From Halothermothrix orenii H 168 (GTDB lineage: Bacteria > Bacillota > Halanaerobiia > Halanaerobiales > Halothermotrichaceae), in NCBI RefSeq assembly GCF_000020485.1, contig NC_011899.1, positions 283,501-347,500 on the forward strand: a DNA stretch of 64,000 bases, written 5' to 3'. Within the stretch, counting starts at the first letter, position 1. Every line of letters begins with the position of its first letter. Positions 18,013 through 26,397 of this stretch are shown in pieces. The notes beneath the pieces were generated by a model. That model searched no databases. It saw only the letters and a list, made by a program, of their open reading frames with translations, and had not been told where the DNA came from. Made by a program: the position numbers and the translations under genes.

Positions 18013-18933
18013 TTAATAGATACGGGTCAACCAGATAAATAAGGGTATAGTTACCAGGGAAAATAAAGTTGTGATAAAGACACCTTCAGAGGCAAATTTA
18101 TAATCCCCCTCAAATTTTTCTGCAAAAATAACACCACTGGCAGCTGCTGGCATAGCCAGTAATAGCACACTGATATCCCTTATGATTTGTGGTAGATCAA
18201 ACTGTATTAAAATTAAAAATCCGATCAGTGGAATTGCTATCAATTTTAGCAGGCATAACAGATATAGATAGTAGTCTTTTATAATGGTTTTAAACCTGAC
18301 ATTAGTAAGGGAACTTCCTATAATTATCATTGACAGGGGAAAGGTCATTTCACCTACTTTGTCCAGGGCCCCTTCTATCGGGAGTGGAAGTTTAATGTTA
18401 CCAAGGAATAAAATAAATCCAATAACAACTGCTATCAGTCCATTATTTACAAGGTTGTGTAGCTTAATATTGCTACCTTTTTCATCTTTTATAAAGAGAT
18501 AAATACCGAAAGTCCATACAAGTACATTAAAGATAATGTTATTTATAACTGCATAGAGGATACCCAGTTCAGGGTATATGGTGTCAATAACAGGGTACCC
18601 CATATACCCTACGTTTCCAAAAATAAGCAAAAACTTGAAAACGGTCTTCCTTTTAGAAGGCAGGGATAACTTACTGGTAAATATCAAGACCAGTGCAATT
18701 ACCGTCAAATAACTTGCTATTGAAATAAAACCTATTTTCTTTATATTATCCATGATATCTGGATTAAATTCAATGGCCATAGATGAAATTATCAGGGCCG
18801 GCAAGGTTACATCTACCAGTATATTGGAAAGCCCTTTATTTATTTCTTCATTAATTAATTGCTTTTTTCTGAGTACAAAACCCAGGAAAATAATTAAAAA
18901 TAAGACCAGTATTTGATTTATTATAATACCCAT
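18013..18933 (-). CDS. AEC (auxin efflux carrier) family permease
   Basis: Protein of 306 residues made almost entirely of hydrophobic segments, about ten membrane helices in two halves. The first half has the family pattern FLGFVLRKKQLINEEINKGLSN followed by a helix with the proline-bearing VTLPALIISS; the second half has the LLAMPAAASGVIFAE re-entrant-like segment. Bacterial members move organic acids such as malate or other anions; no substrate can be assigned. Own promoter on the minus strand: TTGACA (19018-19013) and TAAAAT (18995-18990) with 17-base spacing. Divergent from the hydrogenase-type regulator. Confidence 0.8.
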   Translation of the reverse strand: MGIIINQILVLFLIIFLGFVLRKKQLINEEINKGLSNILVDVTLPALIISSMAIEFNPDIMDNIKKIGFISIASYLTVIALVLIFTSKLSLPSKRKTVFKFLLIFGNVGYMGYPVIDTIYPELGILYAVINNIIFNVLVWTFGIYLFIKDEKGSNIKLHNLVNNGLIAVVIGFILFLGNIKLPLPIEGALDKVGEMTFPLSMIIIGSSLTNVRFKTIIKDYYLYLLCLLKLIAIPLIGFLILIQFDLPQIIRDISVLLLAMPAAASGVIFAEKFEGDYKFASEGVFITTLFSLVTIPLFIWLTRIY

Positions 18934-18989
18934 AAAGGTTTTGACTCCTTTCTCCCAATTAACTTCTGTCCCCTTAATTAACTTAAATT

Positions 18990-19018
18990 ATTTTAACATG
19001 AATAAAAATAGGTGTCAA
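18990..19018 (-). promoter_or_regulatory. Sigma-A-type promoter of the AEC permease gene
   Basis: Minus strand TTGACA (19018-19013), 17-base spacer, TAAAAT (18995-18990). Lies in the 143-base divergent gap before the 877-residue regulator. No equally good promoter was seen for the regulator itself. Confidence 0.65.
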
Positions 19019-19076
19019 AATTAAAATACAAGTTTTTTGAAAATTAATACTATTAAACCGGGAGGTTTTCTGGAAG

Positions 19077-21710
19077 ATGGTAGGCTTGATAGAAACTATT
19101 AAGGATAGGTGTCACGAGTGTTATGCCTGTGTCAGGAATTGCCCAGTTAAGGCTGTCAGGGTAAAAAACAGACAGGCCGAGGTTATCAGTGACCGGTGTA
19201 TTCATTGTGGTAATTGTGTCCTGGTATGTTCCCAGGGAGCCAAGAAGGTCCGAGATTTTAAGGAAATTGCTAAACAGTTCTTACAGGATAATGATAAAAT
19301 AGTAGCCGGTCTGGCTCCCAGTTTTCCTTCATATGGCAATCAACTTTCCCTTGATGACTGGGTAAGTTATTTGAAGTCACTGGGTTTTAACAGGGTTTAT
19401 GAGGTGGCCTGGGGTGCAGAAATGGTTATTAAGGAATATAAAAAAATATTAAAAAAGGCAACAGGTCCTGTGATTAGTTCGGCATGTCCGGTAATTGTTA
19501 ATCTAATAAAAAAATATTACCCCGATCTCCTGACCTACCTGGCAACGATTGTTTCTCCCATGAAAGCCCTGTACCGGTATATTAAAAAAATAGAAGGAAA
19601 TGATGTGAAAGTAGTTTTGATAGGTCCCTGTCTTGCTAAAAAAGGTGAGTTTGAAGGATATGAAGATGTAGTAGTTCTGACATTTAGTGAAATAGCTGAA
19701 CCCGGTCAAAACAGTGGTGATTATCAAAAGATAATTACAGCTTCAAAGCAAGAGGTAACAGATCGCAGAAATACTGATACCATCAAAAGAGAACCAGATG
19801 ATGAGAGCCGGGCTCTTCCCCTGGCCGGAGGATTAATCCGGGCTATTACTGGAAAATGTAATATATTTCCAGAGGGTTATAATCAGGTTGAAGGTCGGGA
19901 GAAGGTAATTGATCTATTAAATAGTATCAGGAATGGTGAAATAAAACCTCGATTTGTTGATGCATTATTTTGTGAGGGTTGTATTAACGGGGTTGATTTG
20001 TATCATGAAAATTACTTCAAAAAGGAAAAGGCGGTCTTTAACTTTATCAACCGGGCTAAAGATAATAATGTTGCTCAGGCGAAGTATTCTGAAACAGTAG
20101 CTTCCAGAATCTCTTTAAAAGTTAAGTTTAAAGAAGATTATAGGGAACTTGCCAGCCCGGGAGAAGAAGAAATCTGGAGTATATTAAATCAAACAAATAA
20201 GTTTACTGAAGAGGATTTACTGGACTGTGGAGCCTGTGGTTATGCAACGTGCTGGGATAAGGCTATTGCCGTTTATCAGGGGCTGGCTGAAGTTGAAATG
20301 TGTTTACCATACCTTATTAATGAGAAGCGGTCTGAGCTTAAAGAGATTCAAATATTGAATAAAGAGATGGATACATTGATTAATTTCTCCTGTGATGGCC
20401 TGGTTATGGTCAGTAAAGATGGCCGGATAGAACGTGTTAATCATTCGTATCTGAACATGGTAGGTTTTAAAAGGCAGGATTTAATCGGAAAGAGAGTTGA
20501 AGAGCTAGAAAAGGAGAGATATATTTATCCATCTGTTGCCAGTCTGGCCCTTAAGGAAAAACGGAATATTACCCTGGTTGAAAATACCTCTGATAAAAAA
20601 AGACTTTTGGCAACAGCTAATCCGGTTTTTAATGAAAATGGTGACCTGGAGTGGGTGGTGGTTAATGTCAGAAATTTAGATTTAATAAATGATGAAAAGG
20701 ATAAAGAAAAGGAAAAGTTAAAAAAATATCTTGATAATGCCCCTCAGCTGGATAATAACCCCGAGGGTAATACGGGCCATATAATTGTTAGTTCAGATGA
20801 AATGAAAAATATATTAATGACCTGTCGTAAGATAGCTGGAACAGATTCGACTGTTTTAATAACTGGAGAATCAGGGGTTGGAAAAGAAGTTGTTGCCAGG
20901 TATATTCATGAACAGAGCCCGGGGAGGCAAGAATTTGTAAAAATTAACTGTGCTGCAATTCCCGAAAGCCTGCTCGAATCCGAACTGTTCGGGTATGAAA
21001 CCGGTGCTTTCAGTGGAGCCAAAAGAGCGGGCAAACCTGGTTTGATTGAAAAAGCTGACAGGGGAACTCTCTTTCTGGATGAAATCGGTGAAATGCCCCT
21101 TAATATGCAGGCAAAATTACTTCAGGTTCTTCAGGAACGGAAACTTACCAGGATAGGTGGGGTAAAACCCGTGAAGATAGACTTTAGATTGATTGCAGCT
21201 ACTAATAGGGATTTACGGCAAATGGTCAGGCAAAAATATTTCAGGCAAGATTTATTTTACCGCCTTAATGTTGTACCTCTATATATACCCCCATTACGGA
21301 AAAGGCCTGAAGATATTTTATCTCTTATTAAATATTTTCTTGATCAATATTGTGAAAAATATAATAAACAGATTAAGCTAACCAGGGATGCGGAAGAACT
21401 ACTGCTCAGTTATAGTTGGCCCGGAAATGTTCGTGAATTAACTAATCTGATAGAGAGGTTGGTGGTAACTTGCGAAGAATCTTTTGTTGACCGTAATATT
21501 ATTATTGAATATATCGATAATCCTGAGGTCAAGACACCGGAGATTTTAATAAATAAAATAATGCCCTTACCTGAGGCTGTTGCCAGAGTCGAAAAGAAAT
21601 TACTTTCCATGGCCAGGAGTAAAGGTAACTCCACTTATGATATGGCTAAATTACTGGGGGTTAATCAATCCACAGTTGTCAGGAAATTACATAAATATTT
21701 TAAACAGTAA
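19077..21710 (+). CDS. Sensory [FeFe]-hydrogenase-like / PAS / sigma-54 activator fusion
   Basis: Protein of 877 residues. Order: two ferredoxin 4Fe-4S motifs (C12-C15-C18-C22, C41-C44-C47-C51); an H-cluster domain (about 70-330) with altered signatures L1 SSACPVIV, L2 GPCLAKKGE, L3 FCEGCING; a second Fe-S domain CGACGYATC (about 380) as in PF04060; a PAS domain (about 430-540); a sigma-54 AAA+ domain (about 575-810) with Walker A GESGVGKE, GAFSGA loop for sigma-54 contact, Walker B TLFLDEIGE; and a C-terminal helix-turn-helix (STYDMAKLLGVNQSTVVRKL). The altered L1 and the shortened L3 cysteine spacing suggest a sensor, not a catalyst. It precedes the hydrogenase operon, which has matching tandem sites and a -24/-12 promoter; I infer direct activation of that operon. 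Confidence 0.85.
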   Translation: MVGLIETIKDRCHECYACVRNCPVKAVRVKNRQAEVISDRCIHCGNCVLVCSQGAKKVRDFKEIAKQFLQDNDKIVAGLAPSFPSYGNQLSLDDWVSYLKSLGFNRVYEVAWGAEMVIKEYKKILKKATGPVISSACPVIVNLIKKYYPDLLTYLATIVSPMKALYRYIKKIEGNDVKVVLIGPCLAKKGEFEGYEDVVVLTFSEIAEPGQNSGDYQKIITASKQEVTDRRNTDTIKREPDDESRALPLAGGLIRAITGKCNIFPEGYNQVEGREKVIDLLNSIRNGEIKPRFVDALFCEGCINGVDLYHENYFKKEKAVFNFINRAKDNNVAQAKYSETVASRISLKVKFKEDYRELASPGEEEIWSILNQTNKFTEEDLLDCGACGYATCWDKAIAVYQGLAEVEMCLPYLINEKRSELKEIQILNKEMDTLINFSCDGLVMVSKDGRIERVNHSYLNMVGFKRQDLIGKRVEELEKERYIYPSVASLALKEKRNITLVENTSDKKRLLATANPVFNENGDLEWVVVNVRNLDLINDEKDKEKEKLKKYLDNAPQLDNNPEGNTGHIIVSSDEMKNILMTCRKIAGTDSTVLITGESGVGKEVVARYIHEQSPGRQEFVKINCAAIPESLLESELFGYETGAFSGAKRAGKPGLIEKADRGTLFLDEIGEMPLNMQAKLLQVLQERKLTRIGGVKPVKIDFRLIAATNRDLRQMVRQKYFRQDLFYRLNVVPLYIPPLRKRPEDILSLIKYFLDQYCEKYNKQIKLTRDAEELLLSYSWPGNVRELTNLIERLVVTCEESFVDRNIIIEYIDNPEVKTPEILINKIMPLPEAVARVEKKLLSMARSKGNSTYDMAKLLGVNQSTVVRKLHKYFKQ

Positions 21711-21812
21711 TTAAGGAATTTTAAAGATAATTAACAGTCTGTTATCTGAATCAGGTTAATTATAAACGGGGATAAATTAGTATAGTCATTAGTTATTTAA
21801 GTCACTATTTCT

Positions 21813-21855
21813 AATGCAGGGTCGCATTATATAATGCATCCCTGCATTTTTTTAT
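21813..21855 (+). terminator. Intrinsic terminator of the regulator gene
   Basis: AATGCAGGG (21813-21821) pairs with CCCTGCATT (21840-21848), with an inner stem GCATTATATAATGC, followed by a T run. It separates the regulator transcript from the repeats and promoter of the hydrogenase operon. Confidence 0.85.
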
Positions 21856-21880
21856 ATTAATAATATTTTATCACGAATCT

Positions 21881-22128
21881 AAGAAAACCGTGGAAAACCG
21901 TACAGGAACATTAAGGTTGTGCCACGGGCACTCCGTATTTAAGAAAACCGTACAGGAACATTAAGGTTGTGCCACGGGCACTCCGTATTTAAGAAAACCG
22001 TACAGGAACATTAAGGTTGTGCCACGGGCACTCCGTATTTAAGAAAACCGTACAGGAACATTAAGGTTGTGCCACGGGCACTCCGTATTTAAGAAAATCG
22101 TGCAGGAATATTAAGGTTGTGCCACGGG
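21881..22128 (+). repeat. 50-bp tandem repeats: probable upstream activating sites
   Basis: Four full 50-base units (21891-21940, 21941-21990, 21991-22040, 22041-22090), units 2-4 identical as far as I can compare. They are preceded by a 10-base fragment of the unit start and followed by a diverged partial unit (22091-22128) that runs into the promoter. Each full unit contains the interrupted palindrome GTGCC-ACG-GGCAC (21919-21931, 21969-21981, 22019-22031, 22069-22081); in the fifth the right arm is lost. The nearest intact palindrome ends about 55 bases before the -24 element, a normal enhancer distance for sigma-54 activators. Confidence 0.85.
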
Positions 22129-22136
22129 GTATCTTA

Positions 22137-22152
22137 TGGCACAAAACTTGCA
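22137..22152 (+). promoter_or_regulatory. Sigma-54 (-24/-12) promoter of the hydrogenase operon
   Basis: TGGCAC (22137-22142), five bases, TTGCA (22148-22152). This matches the sigma-54 consensus with the invariant GG and GC doublets correctly spaced. Transcription would start near 22163, about 67 bases before the first gene. Confidence 0.9.
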
Positions 22153-22229
22153 ATATATATTGATGAAACCTGTTTAAAGGGGGGGCAGGACTTTATTGGA
22201 GAAAAAATTCACAAAGGAGGTTGGTGTCA

Positions 22230-22640
22230 GTGAACAGGGTTAGTTTTCTGGAAAGGTTGCATAATATACAGGAAACTTATGGCTTCATATCTGAAGGAGA
22301 GATCAGGAAGTTGTCCCAGGAGTATAAGATGCCCAGAGCCAGGATTTATGGCGTTATTAGGTTTTATTCAATGTTTTATACAGAACCAGTTGGTAAATAT
22401 ATAGTCAGGGTATGTGATAGCTTATCCTGCCACATTAATGATTCGGAAGGGATTGTAGAGGTAGTAAAAGATTATCTCGGAATTAAAAATGGTGAGACTA
22501 CTGAGGATAAGAAATTTACCCTTGAAGTAGTAGAATGCCTGGGACACTGTGGTGAAGGCCCGGTTATGATGGTTAATGACAGAATTTATACCAGGGTTAG
22601 TCCTAATATGGCTCTTGAAATACTGAGAGATTGCGTATAG
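22230..22640 (+). CDS. hydC: NuoE-like 2Fe-2S subunit of trimeric [FeFe] hydrogenase
   Basis: About 136 residues with the thioredoxin-like 2Fe-2S ferredoxin fold. The four ligands are CDSLSC (C-x4-C) and CLGHC (C-x3-C), as in NuoE, HydC and HndA. The N-terminal helical part contains the familiar RIYGVIRFYSMF stretch. It passes electrons between the flavin subunit and the hydrogenase in the cytoplasm. The open frame begins earlier (TTG 22221, GTG 22224) but GTG 22230 is 9 bases after a perfect aaaggagg and is the likely start. First gene after the sigma-54 promoter. Confidence 0.9.
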   Translation: MNRVSFLERLHNIQETYGFISEGEIRKLSQEYKMPRARIYGVIRFYSMFYTEPVGKYIVRVCDSLSCHINDSEGIVEVVKDYLGIKNGETTEDKKFTLEVVECLGHCGEGPVMMVNDRIYTRVSPNMALEILRDCV

Positions 22641-22659
22641 TAAGGGGAGGGAAATAAAT

Positions 22660-23886
22660 ATGACTGAAAGACTTTTTTTAAAGCAAAATGAAGTCAGTGA
22701 TTTTGATAGTTATAAGTTTCCGGCCCTGAAAAGGGCCCTGGACATGGATAAAAAGGATATTATTGAGGAACTTAAGAAATCAGGTCTCAGAGGAAGAGGA
22801 GGGGCTGGCTTTCCAACCGGGTTGAAGTGGGAATTAGCCTTAAAGGAAAAAGCTGGAGAGAAATATATAATCTGTAATGGTGATGAAGGAGAACCTGGTA
22901 CTTTTAAAGATCGATATTTACTAGAAAATAGTCCCTTGAAGGTACTGGAGGGAATATTAATCGGTGCCTATACCATTGGTGCTCATCAGGGGTATATTTA
23001 TATCCGGGGGGAATATGCTTTACCCATTAATATATTTAGACAGGTAATTAAGGAAGCAAAGAAAAGAGGTATTCTGGGTAATAGGGTAATGGGTAGTGAT
23101 TATAGTTTTGATCTCAAGCTAATTAAAGGAGCCGGGGCCTATGTATGTGGTGATGAAACTTCATTAATTAATTCCATAGAAGGAAAACGTGGTACCTCCA
23201 GGATTAAGCCACCTTATCCAACCCGGCAGGGTTTATTTAATAAACCAACAGTTGTTAATAATGTTGAAACTCTGGCAGCAGCTGCTGAAATAATTCTACA
23301 GGGGGCTGATAAATATGGTTCAATGGGAACAGAACAGAGTAGAGGGACCAAACTGGTCTGTTTGAGTGGTGATATATGTAATCCGGGTGTCTATGAAGTG
23401 GAATTTGGTACTATGACCATAAAAGAATTAATCGATACCTTTGGTGGTGGTGTTAAATGTAGTAGTGGGCTTAAATTTGTAATCCCCGGGGGAATCTCAA
23501 CATCAGTCCTGAAAGATGATGAACTGGATATTCCCTACACTTATGAGGACATTGAAAAAAAGGGGAGTTCTCTGGGATCTGGAGCTGTGGTGGTAGTGAG
23601 TGAAGACCATTACCTGCCGGATTTAATGTTAAATGTATCCCGGTTTTTTATGGATGAGACCTGTGGGACCTGTTTTCCCTGTAGAGAAGGTAATAGGAGG
23701 GTTCATCTGCTATTAAAAAATAAAATCAGTGATGGCCGATTTGACCGGGATGAAAAGAAATTAATATCTGATATTGGTAGGGCTATTCATCTGGCTGCTA
23801 GATGTGGCCTCGGACAGACTTCATTAAATTTTGTAACTTCAGTTTTAAATAAATTTGAAGATGAATTAATGGTCGGGAGGGATTAG
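22660..23886 (+). CDS. hydB: NuoF-like NADH/FMN subunit of trimeric [FeFe] hydrogenase
   Basis: Protein of 408 residues: FMN/NADH site GLRGRGGAGFPTGLKW near residue 45, NGDEGEPGTFKDR, the SLBB region, and a C-terminal 4Fe-4S site CGTCFPCREGNRR with a further cysteine in ARCGLGQ. It corresponds to HydB/HndC, but lacks both the N-terminal 2Fe-2S domain and the C-terminal two-cluster ferredoxin domain found in some homologues such as Thermotoga HydB. Binds NAD(H) and is the site where NADH and ferredoxin electrons are joined or split. Confidence 0.92.
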   Translation: MTERLFLKQNEVSDFDSYKFPALKRALDMDKKDIIEELKKSGLRGRGGAGFPTGLKWELALKEKAGEKYIICNGDEGEPGTFKDRYLLENSPLKVLEGILIGAYTIGAHQGYIYIRGEYALPINIFRQVIKEAKKRGILGNRVMGSDYSFDLKLIKGAGAYVCGDETSLINSIEGKRGTSRIKPPYPTRQGLFNKPTVVNNVETLAAAAEIILQGADKYGSMGTEQSRGTKLVCLSGDICNPGVYEVEFGTMTIKELIDTFGGGVKCSSGLKFVIPGGISTSVLKDDELDIPYTYEDIEKKGSSLGSGAVVVVSEDHYLPDLMLNVSRFFMDETCGTCFPCREGNRRVHLLLKNKISDGRFDRDEKKLISDIGRAIHLAARCGLGQTSLNFVTSVLNKFEDELMVGRD

Positions 23887-23887
23887 A

Positions 23888-25600
23888 GTGGTAAAAATAA
23901 ATATTGATGGGCTTGATCTGGAGGTCAGAGACGGAATTAGTATCCTGGAAGCTGCTCGCCAGGCCCATATTAAAATACCAACCCTATGCTATGAAGAAGG
24001 ATTATCCGTATATGGTGGTTGTCGGTTATGTGTGGTTGAAATTGAAGGAGAAGCCCTTTTAAAACCTGCCTGTGCTACAGAAGTTAATGATGGTATGGTA
24101 ATCAAAACCCACTCCCCTAAAGTCAGAGATGTTAGAAGAACTTTATTTGAATTAATAGTTGCCTCCCATAATATTGATTGTCAGTTAAATTGCCTAACCT
24201 GTAGTCGGGCCGGAAGCTGTGAACTGAGGGAAATTGCCGAGGATATAGGTGTCAGTAATATCAGATTAGCTACCTATGACAAAGGTTACAGGGATGACCG
24301 GTCCAGTTATTCAATTGTGAGGGAGCCTAATAAATGTATAACCTGTGGTCGGTGTATCAGAAAATGTGAAGAGGTCCAGGAGGTAGGTATTTTTACAACA
24401 GCCAATAGAGGACCGGCAACAGTGGTAACAACCTTCAAAGAAAAAGGAATGGGGAATGTGGAGTGTACTAACTGTGGTCAGTGTATCCATGCCTGTCCGA
24501 CAGGGGCCTTACATGAGGTGTATCACTATGAAAAAGTCTGGGAGGTGCTTCATGACAGGGATAAATATGTGGTAGTCCAGACGGCACCTGCTGTCAGGGT
24601 GGCCCTGTCTGAGGCCTTTGGATTAAAACCGGGAACTATTTTTACAGGGCAGATGGTTGCTGGATTGAGGCGACTGGGCTTTGACCGTGTCTTTGATACT
24701 AATTTTACAGCTGATTTAACCATCATGGAAGAGGGAACTGAATTGATAGAGCGGTTAAATAATAATGGTGAGCTACCGATGTTTACTTCCTGTAGTCCGG
24801 GCTGGATTAAATATATAGAACACTTCTACCCTGAATTTATAGATAATTTGTCTACCTGTAAGTCACCACAGCAGATGTTTGGAGCGATTGCCAAATCTTA
24901 TTATGCTGATAAAAGTAATATACCGAGGGATAAAATAGTTGTAGTTTCGGTTATGCCCTGTACTGCCAAAAAATTTGAAGCCAGAAGACCGGAAATGGAG
25001 GGCGATGTTGATTATGTTCTGACTACCAGGGAACTGGCCCGGATGATTAAAGAGGCAGGAATTGATATTACTAACCTTAATGCTGAAGAGCATGATAAAC
25101 TAATGGGAACATCATCGGGGGCTGCTGATATTTTCGGCGCAACCGGTGGGGTAATGGAAGCTGCCCTGCGGACAGCCTATGAACTGGTAACCGGTGAAAA
25201 ACTCGGTCAGCTGGACTTTAAGAATGTAAGGGGTGAAGCCGGAATTAAGGAAGCAGAAGTTACCTTAAATGGAACTCAGTTGAAGGTAGCAGTAGCACAT
25301 GGTCTGGGAAATGTCAGAAAACTGATGGAGCTGATAAAATCAGGAAAAGAGTATCATTTTGTTGAGTTAATGGCCTGTCCCGGGGGATGTATTGGTGGTG
25401 GTGGTCAACCTATTCCCACCAGTGAGGATATAAGAAGAAAGCGAATTGAAGCTTTATATAAGATAGATAAAAATAAAAAATTAAGGAAATCCCATGAAAA
25501 TCCGTATATTAAAAAACTATATCAAGAATTCCTGGATAAACATGGAAGCCATAAAGCCCATGAACTGCTCCATACCCATTATATAAACAGGGGTGTTTAA
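23888..25600 (+). CDS. hydA: [FeFe] hydrogenase catalytic subunit, NAD-linked type
   Basis: Protein of 570 residues. N-terminal 2Fe-2S domain (CYEEGLSVYGGCRLC), a His/Cys 4Fe-4S motif (HNIDCQLNCLTC), two ferredoxin clusters (CITCGRCIRKCE and CTNCGQCIHACP), then the H-cluster domain with L1 TSCSPGW, L2 MPCTAKK and L3 MACPGGCIGGGGQ, all intact. The TSCSPGW form is what I know from trimeric, NADH-dependent bifurcating enzymes. Starts at GTG 23888, one base after the hydB stop, with cgggagg as ribosome binding site. Produces H2 from NADH plus reduced ferredoxin or the reverse. H-cluster maturases (HydE, HydF, HydG) are not in the window. Confidence 0.95.
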   Translation: MVKINIDGLDLEVRDGISILEAARQAHIKIPTLCYEEGLSVYGGCRLCVVEIEGEALLKPACATEVNDGMVIKTHSPKVRDVRRTLFELIVASHNIDCQLNCLTCSRAGSCELREIAEDIGVSNIRLATYDKGYRDDRSSYSIVREPNKCITCGRCIRKCEEVQEVGIFTTANRGPATVVTTFKEKGMGNVECTNCGQCIHACPTGALHEVYHYEKVWEVLHDRDKYVVVQTAPAVRVALSEAFGLKPGTIFTGQMVAGLRRLGFDRVFDTNFTADLTIMEEGTELIERLNNNGELPMFTSCSPGWIKYIEHFYPEFIDNLSTCKSPQQMFGAIAKSYYADKSNIPRDKIVVVSVMPCTAKKFEARRPEMEGDVDYVLTTRELARMIKEAGIDITNLNAEEHDKLMGTSSGAADIFGATGGVMEAALRTAYELVTGEKLGQLDFKNVRGEAGIKEAEVTLNGTQLKVAVAHGLGNVRKLMELIKSGKEYHFVELMACPGGCIGGGGQPIPTSEDIRRKRIEALYKIDKNKKLRKSHENPYIKKLYQEFLDKHGSHKAHELLHTHYINRGV

Positions 25601-25603
25601 GAT

Positions 25604-26248
25604 ATGAATGAAGTTCCTCAGGCAACGATTGAAAGACTGGTGGTTTACTATCGATATTTAAAGAAAATGGCTGAACGCGACCTTGAAGATACCATTTCTT
25701 CAAAAACCCTGGGTGACGCGGTAGGTACTTCAGCTGCCCAGGTCAGGAAGGATTTATCCTATTTTGGAGAATTTGGATGTAAAGGGGTGGGTTATGATAT
25801 AAATAGTTTAAAGAAATGTCTGGAACGCATTCTGGGGTTTAATAGAGTCCGGGAGATTGCCCTGGTAGGGGCAGGTAATTTAGGGAGGGCTCTTGTTAAC
25901 TATCAGGGATTTAAGGAAATGGGTATGGAAATTGTTGAGGTTTTTGACTGTGATATTGATAAAATCAATAACAGGGTAGGAAGGCTTACCGTTAGAAGTG
26001 TTAATGAGATGGAAAAAATAATCAGGAAAAGAAATATAAAAACAGCAATTATAGCAGTACCTGAAGAAGAAGCCCAGGGAGTAGCCAGTTCCCTGGTGAA
26101 AGCAGGTGTTAAGGCAATATGGAACTTTGCACCTGTAGCTTTAAACCTGCCTTCAGAGGTAGTGATATATTATGAGGACCTGGCTTCAAGTCTGGTCTGG
26201 CTGATTTATAAATCAGGTCATGGGAACTTAAAGGTTAATGTTAAGTAA
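25604..26248 (+). CDS. rex: Redox-sensing transcriptional repressor Rex
   Basis: Protein of 214 residues with an N-terminal winged helix (about 1-80, QATIERLVVYYRYLKKM through AAQVRKDLSYFGEFG) and a Rossmann domain beginning LVGAGNLGRALVNY. Rex dimers bind DNA when NAD+ is high and release it when NADH rises; targets usually include fermentation and hydrogenase genes. It begins 3 bases after hydA and is the last gene of the hydrogenase operon, so the NADH sensor is made together with an NADH-using enzyme. I found no convincing full Rex site in front of this operon. Confidence 0.95.
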   Translation: MNEVPQATIERLVVYYRYLKKMAERDLEDTISSKTLGDAVGTSAAQVRKDLSYFGEFGCKGVGYDINSLKKCLERILGFNRVREIALVGAGNLGRALVNYQGFKEMGMEIVEVFDCDIDKINNRVGRLTVRSVNEMEKIIRKRNIKTAIIAVPEEEAQGVASSLVKAGVKAIWNFAPVALNLPSEVVIYYEDLASSLVWLIYKSGHGNLKVNVK

Positions 26249-26304
26249 GGGTATTCTTTATGATATTCTTAGATATTCTCAGATATCCTTATATGAACGG
26301 GAAA

Positions 26305-26344
26305 GGGGTCTGGATATGAACGGTATCCGGACCTCCTTTTTTTT
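26305..26344 (+). terminator. Intrinsic terminator of the hyd-rex operon
   Basis: GGTCTGGATA (26307-26316) pairs with TATCCGGACC (26324-26333) with one wobble, extended by flanking bases, followed by a T run of eight. Confidence 0.88.
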
Positions 26345-26397
26345 ATTTGCTATAAGTGGTAAAATAAATATAATGAAATACAGGAGTGATTGCAATT

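Noticed and set aside
21881-22128. Repeats as a CRISPR array
   Set aside because: The 50-bp units are directly adjacent and identical throughout; there are no variable spacers and no cas genes. Position before a sigma-54 promoter explains them better.
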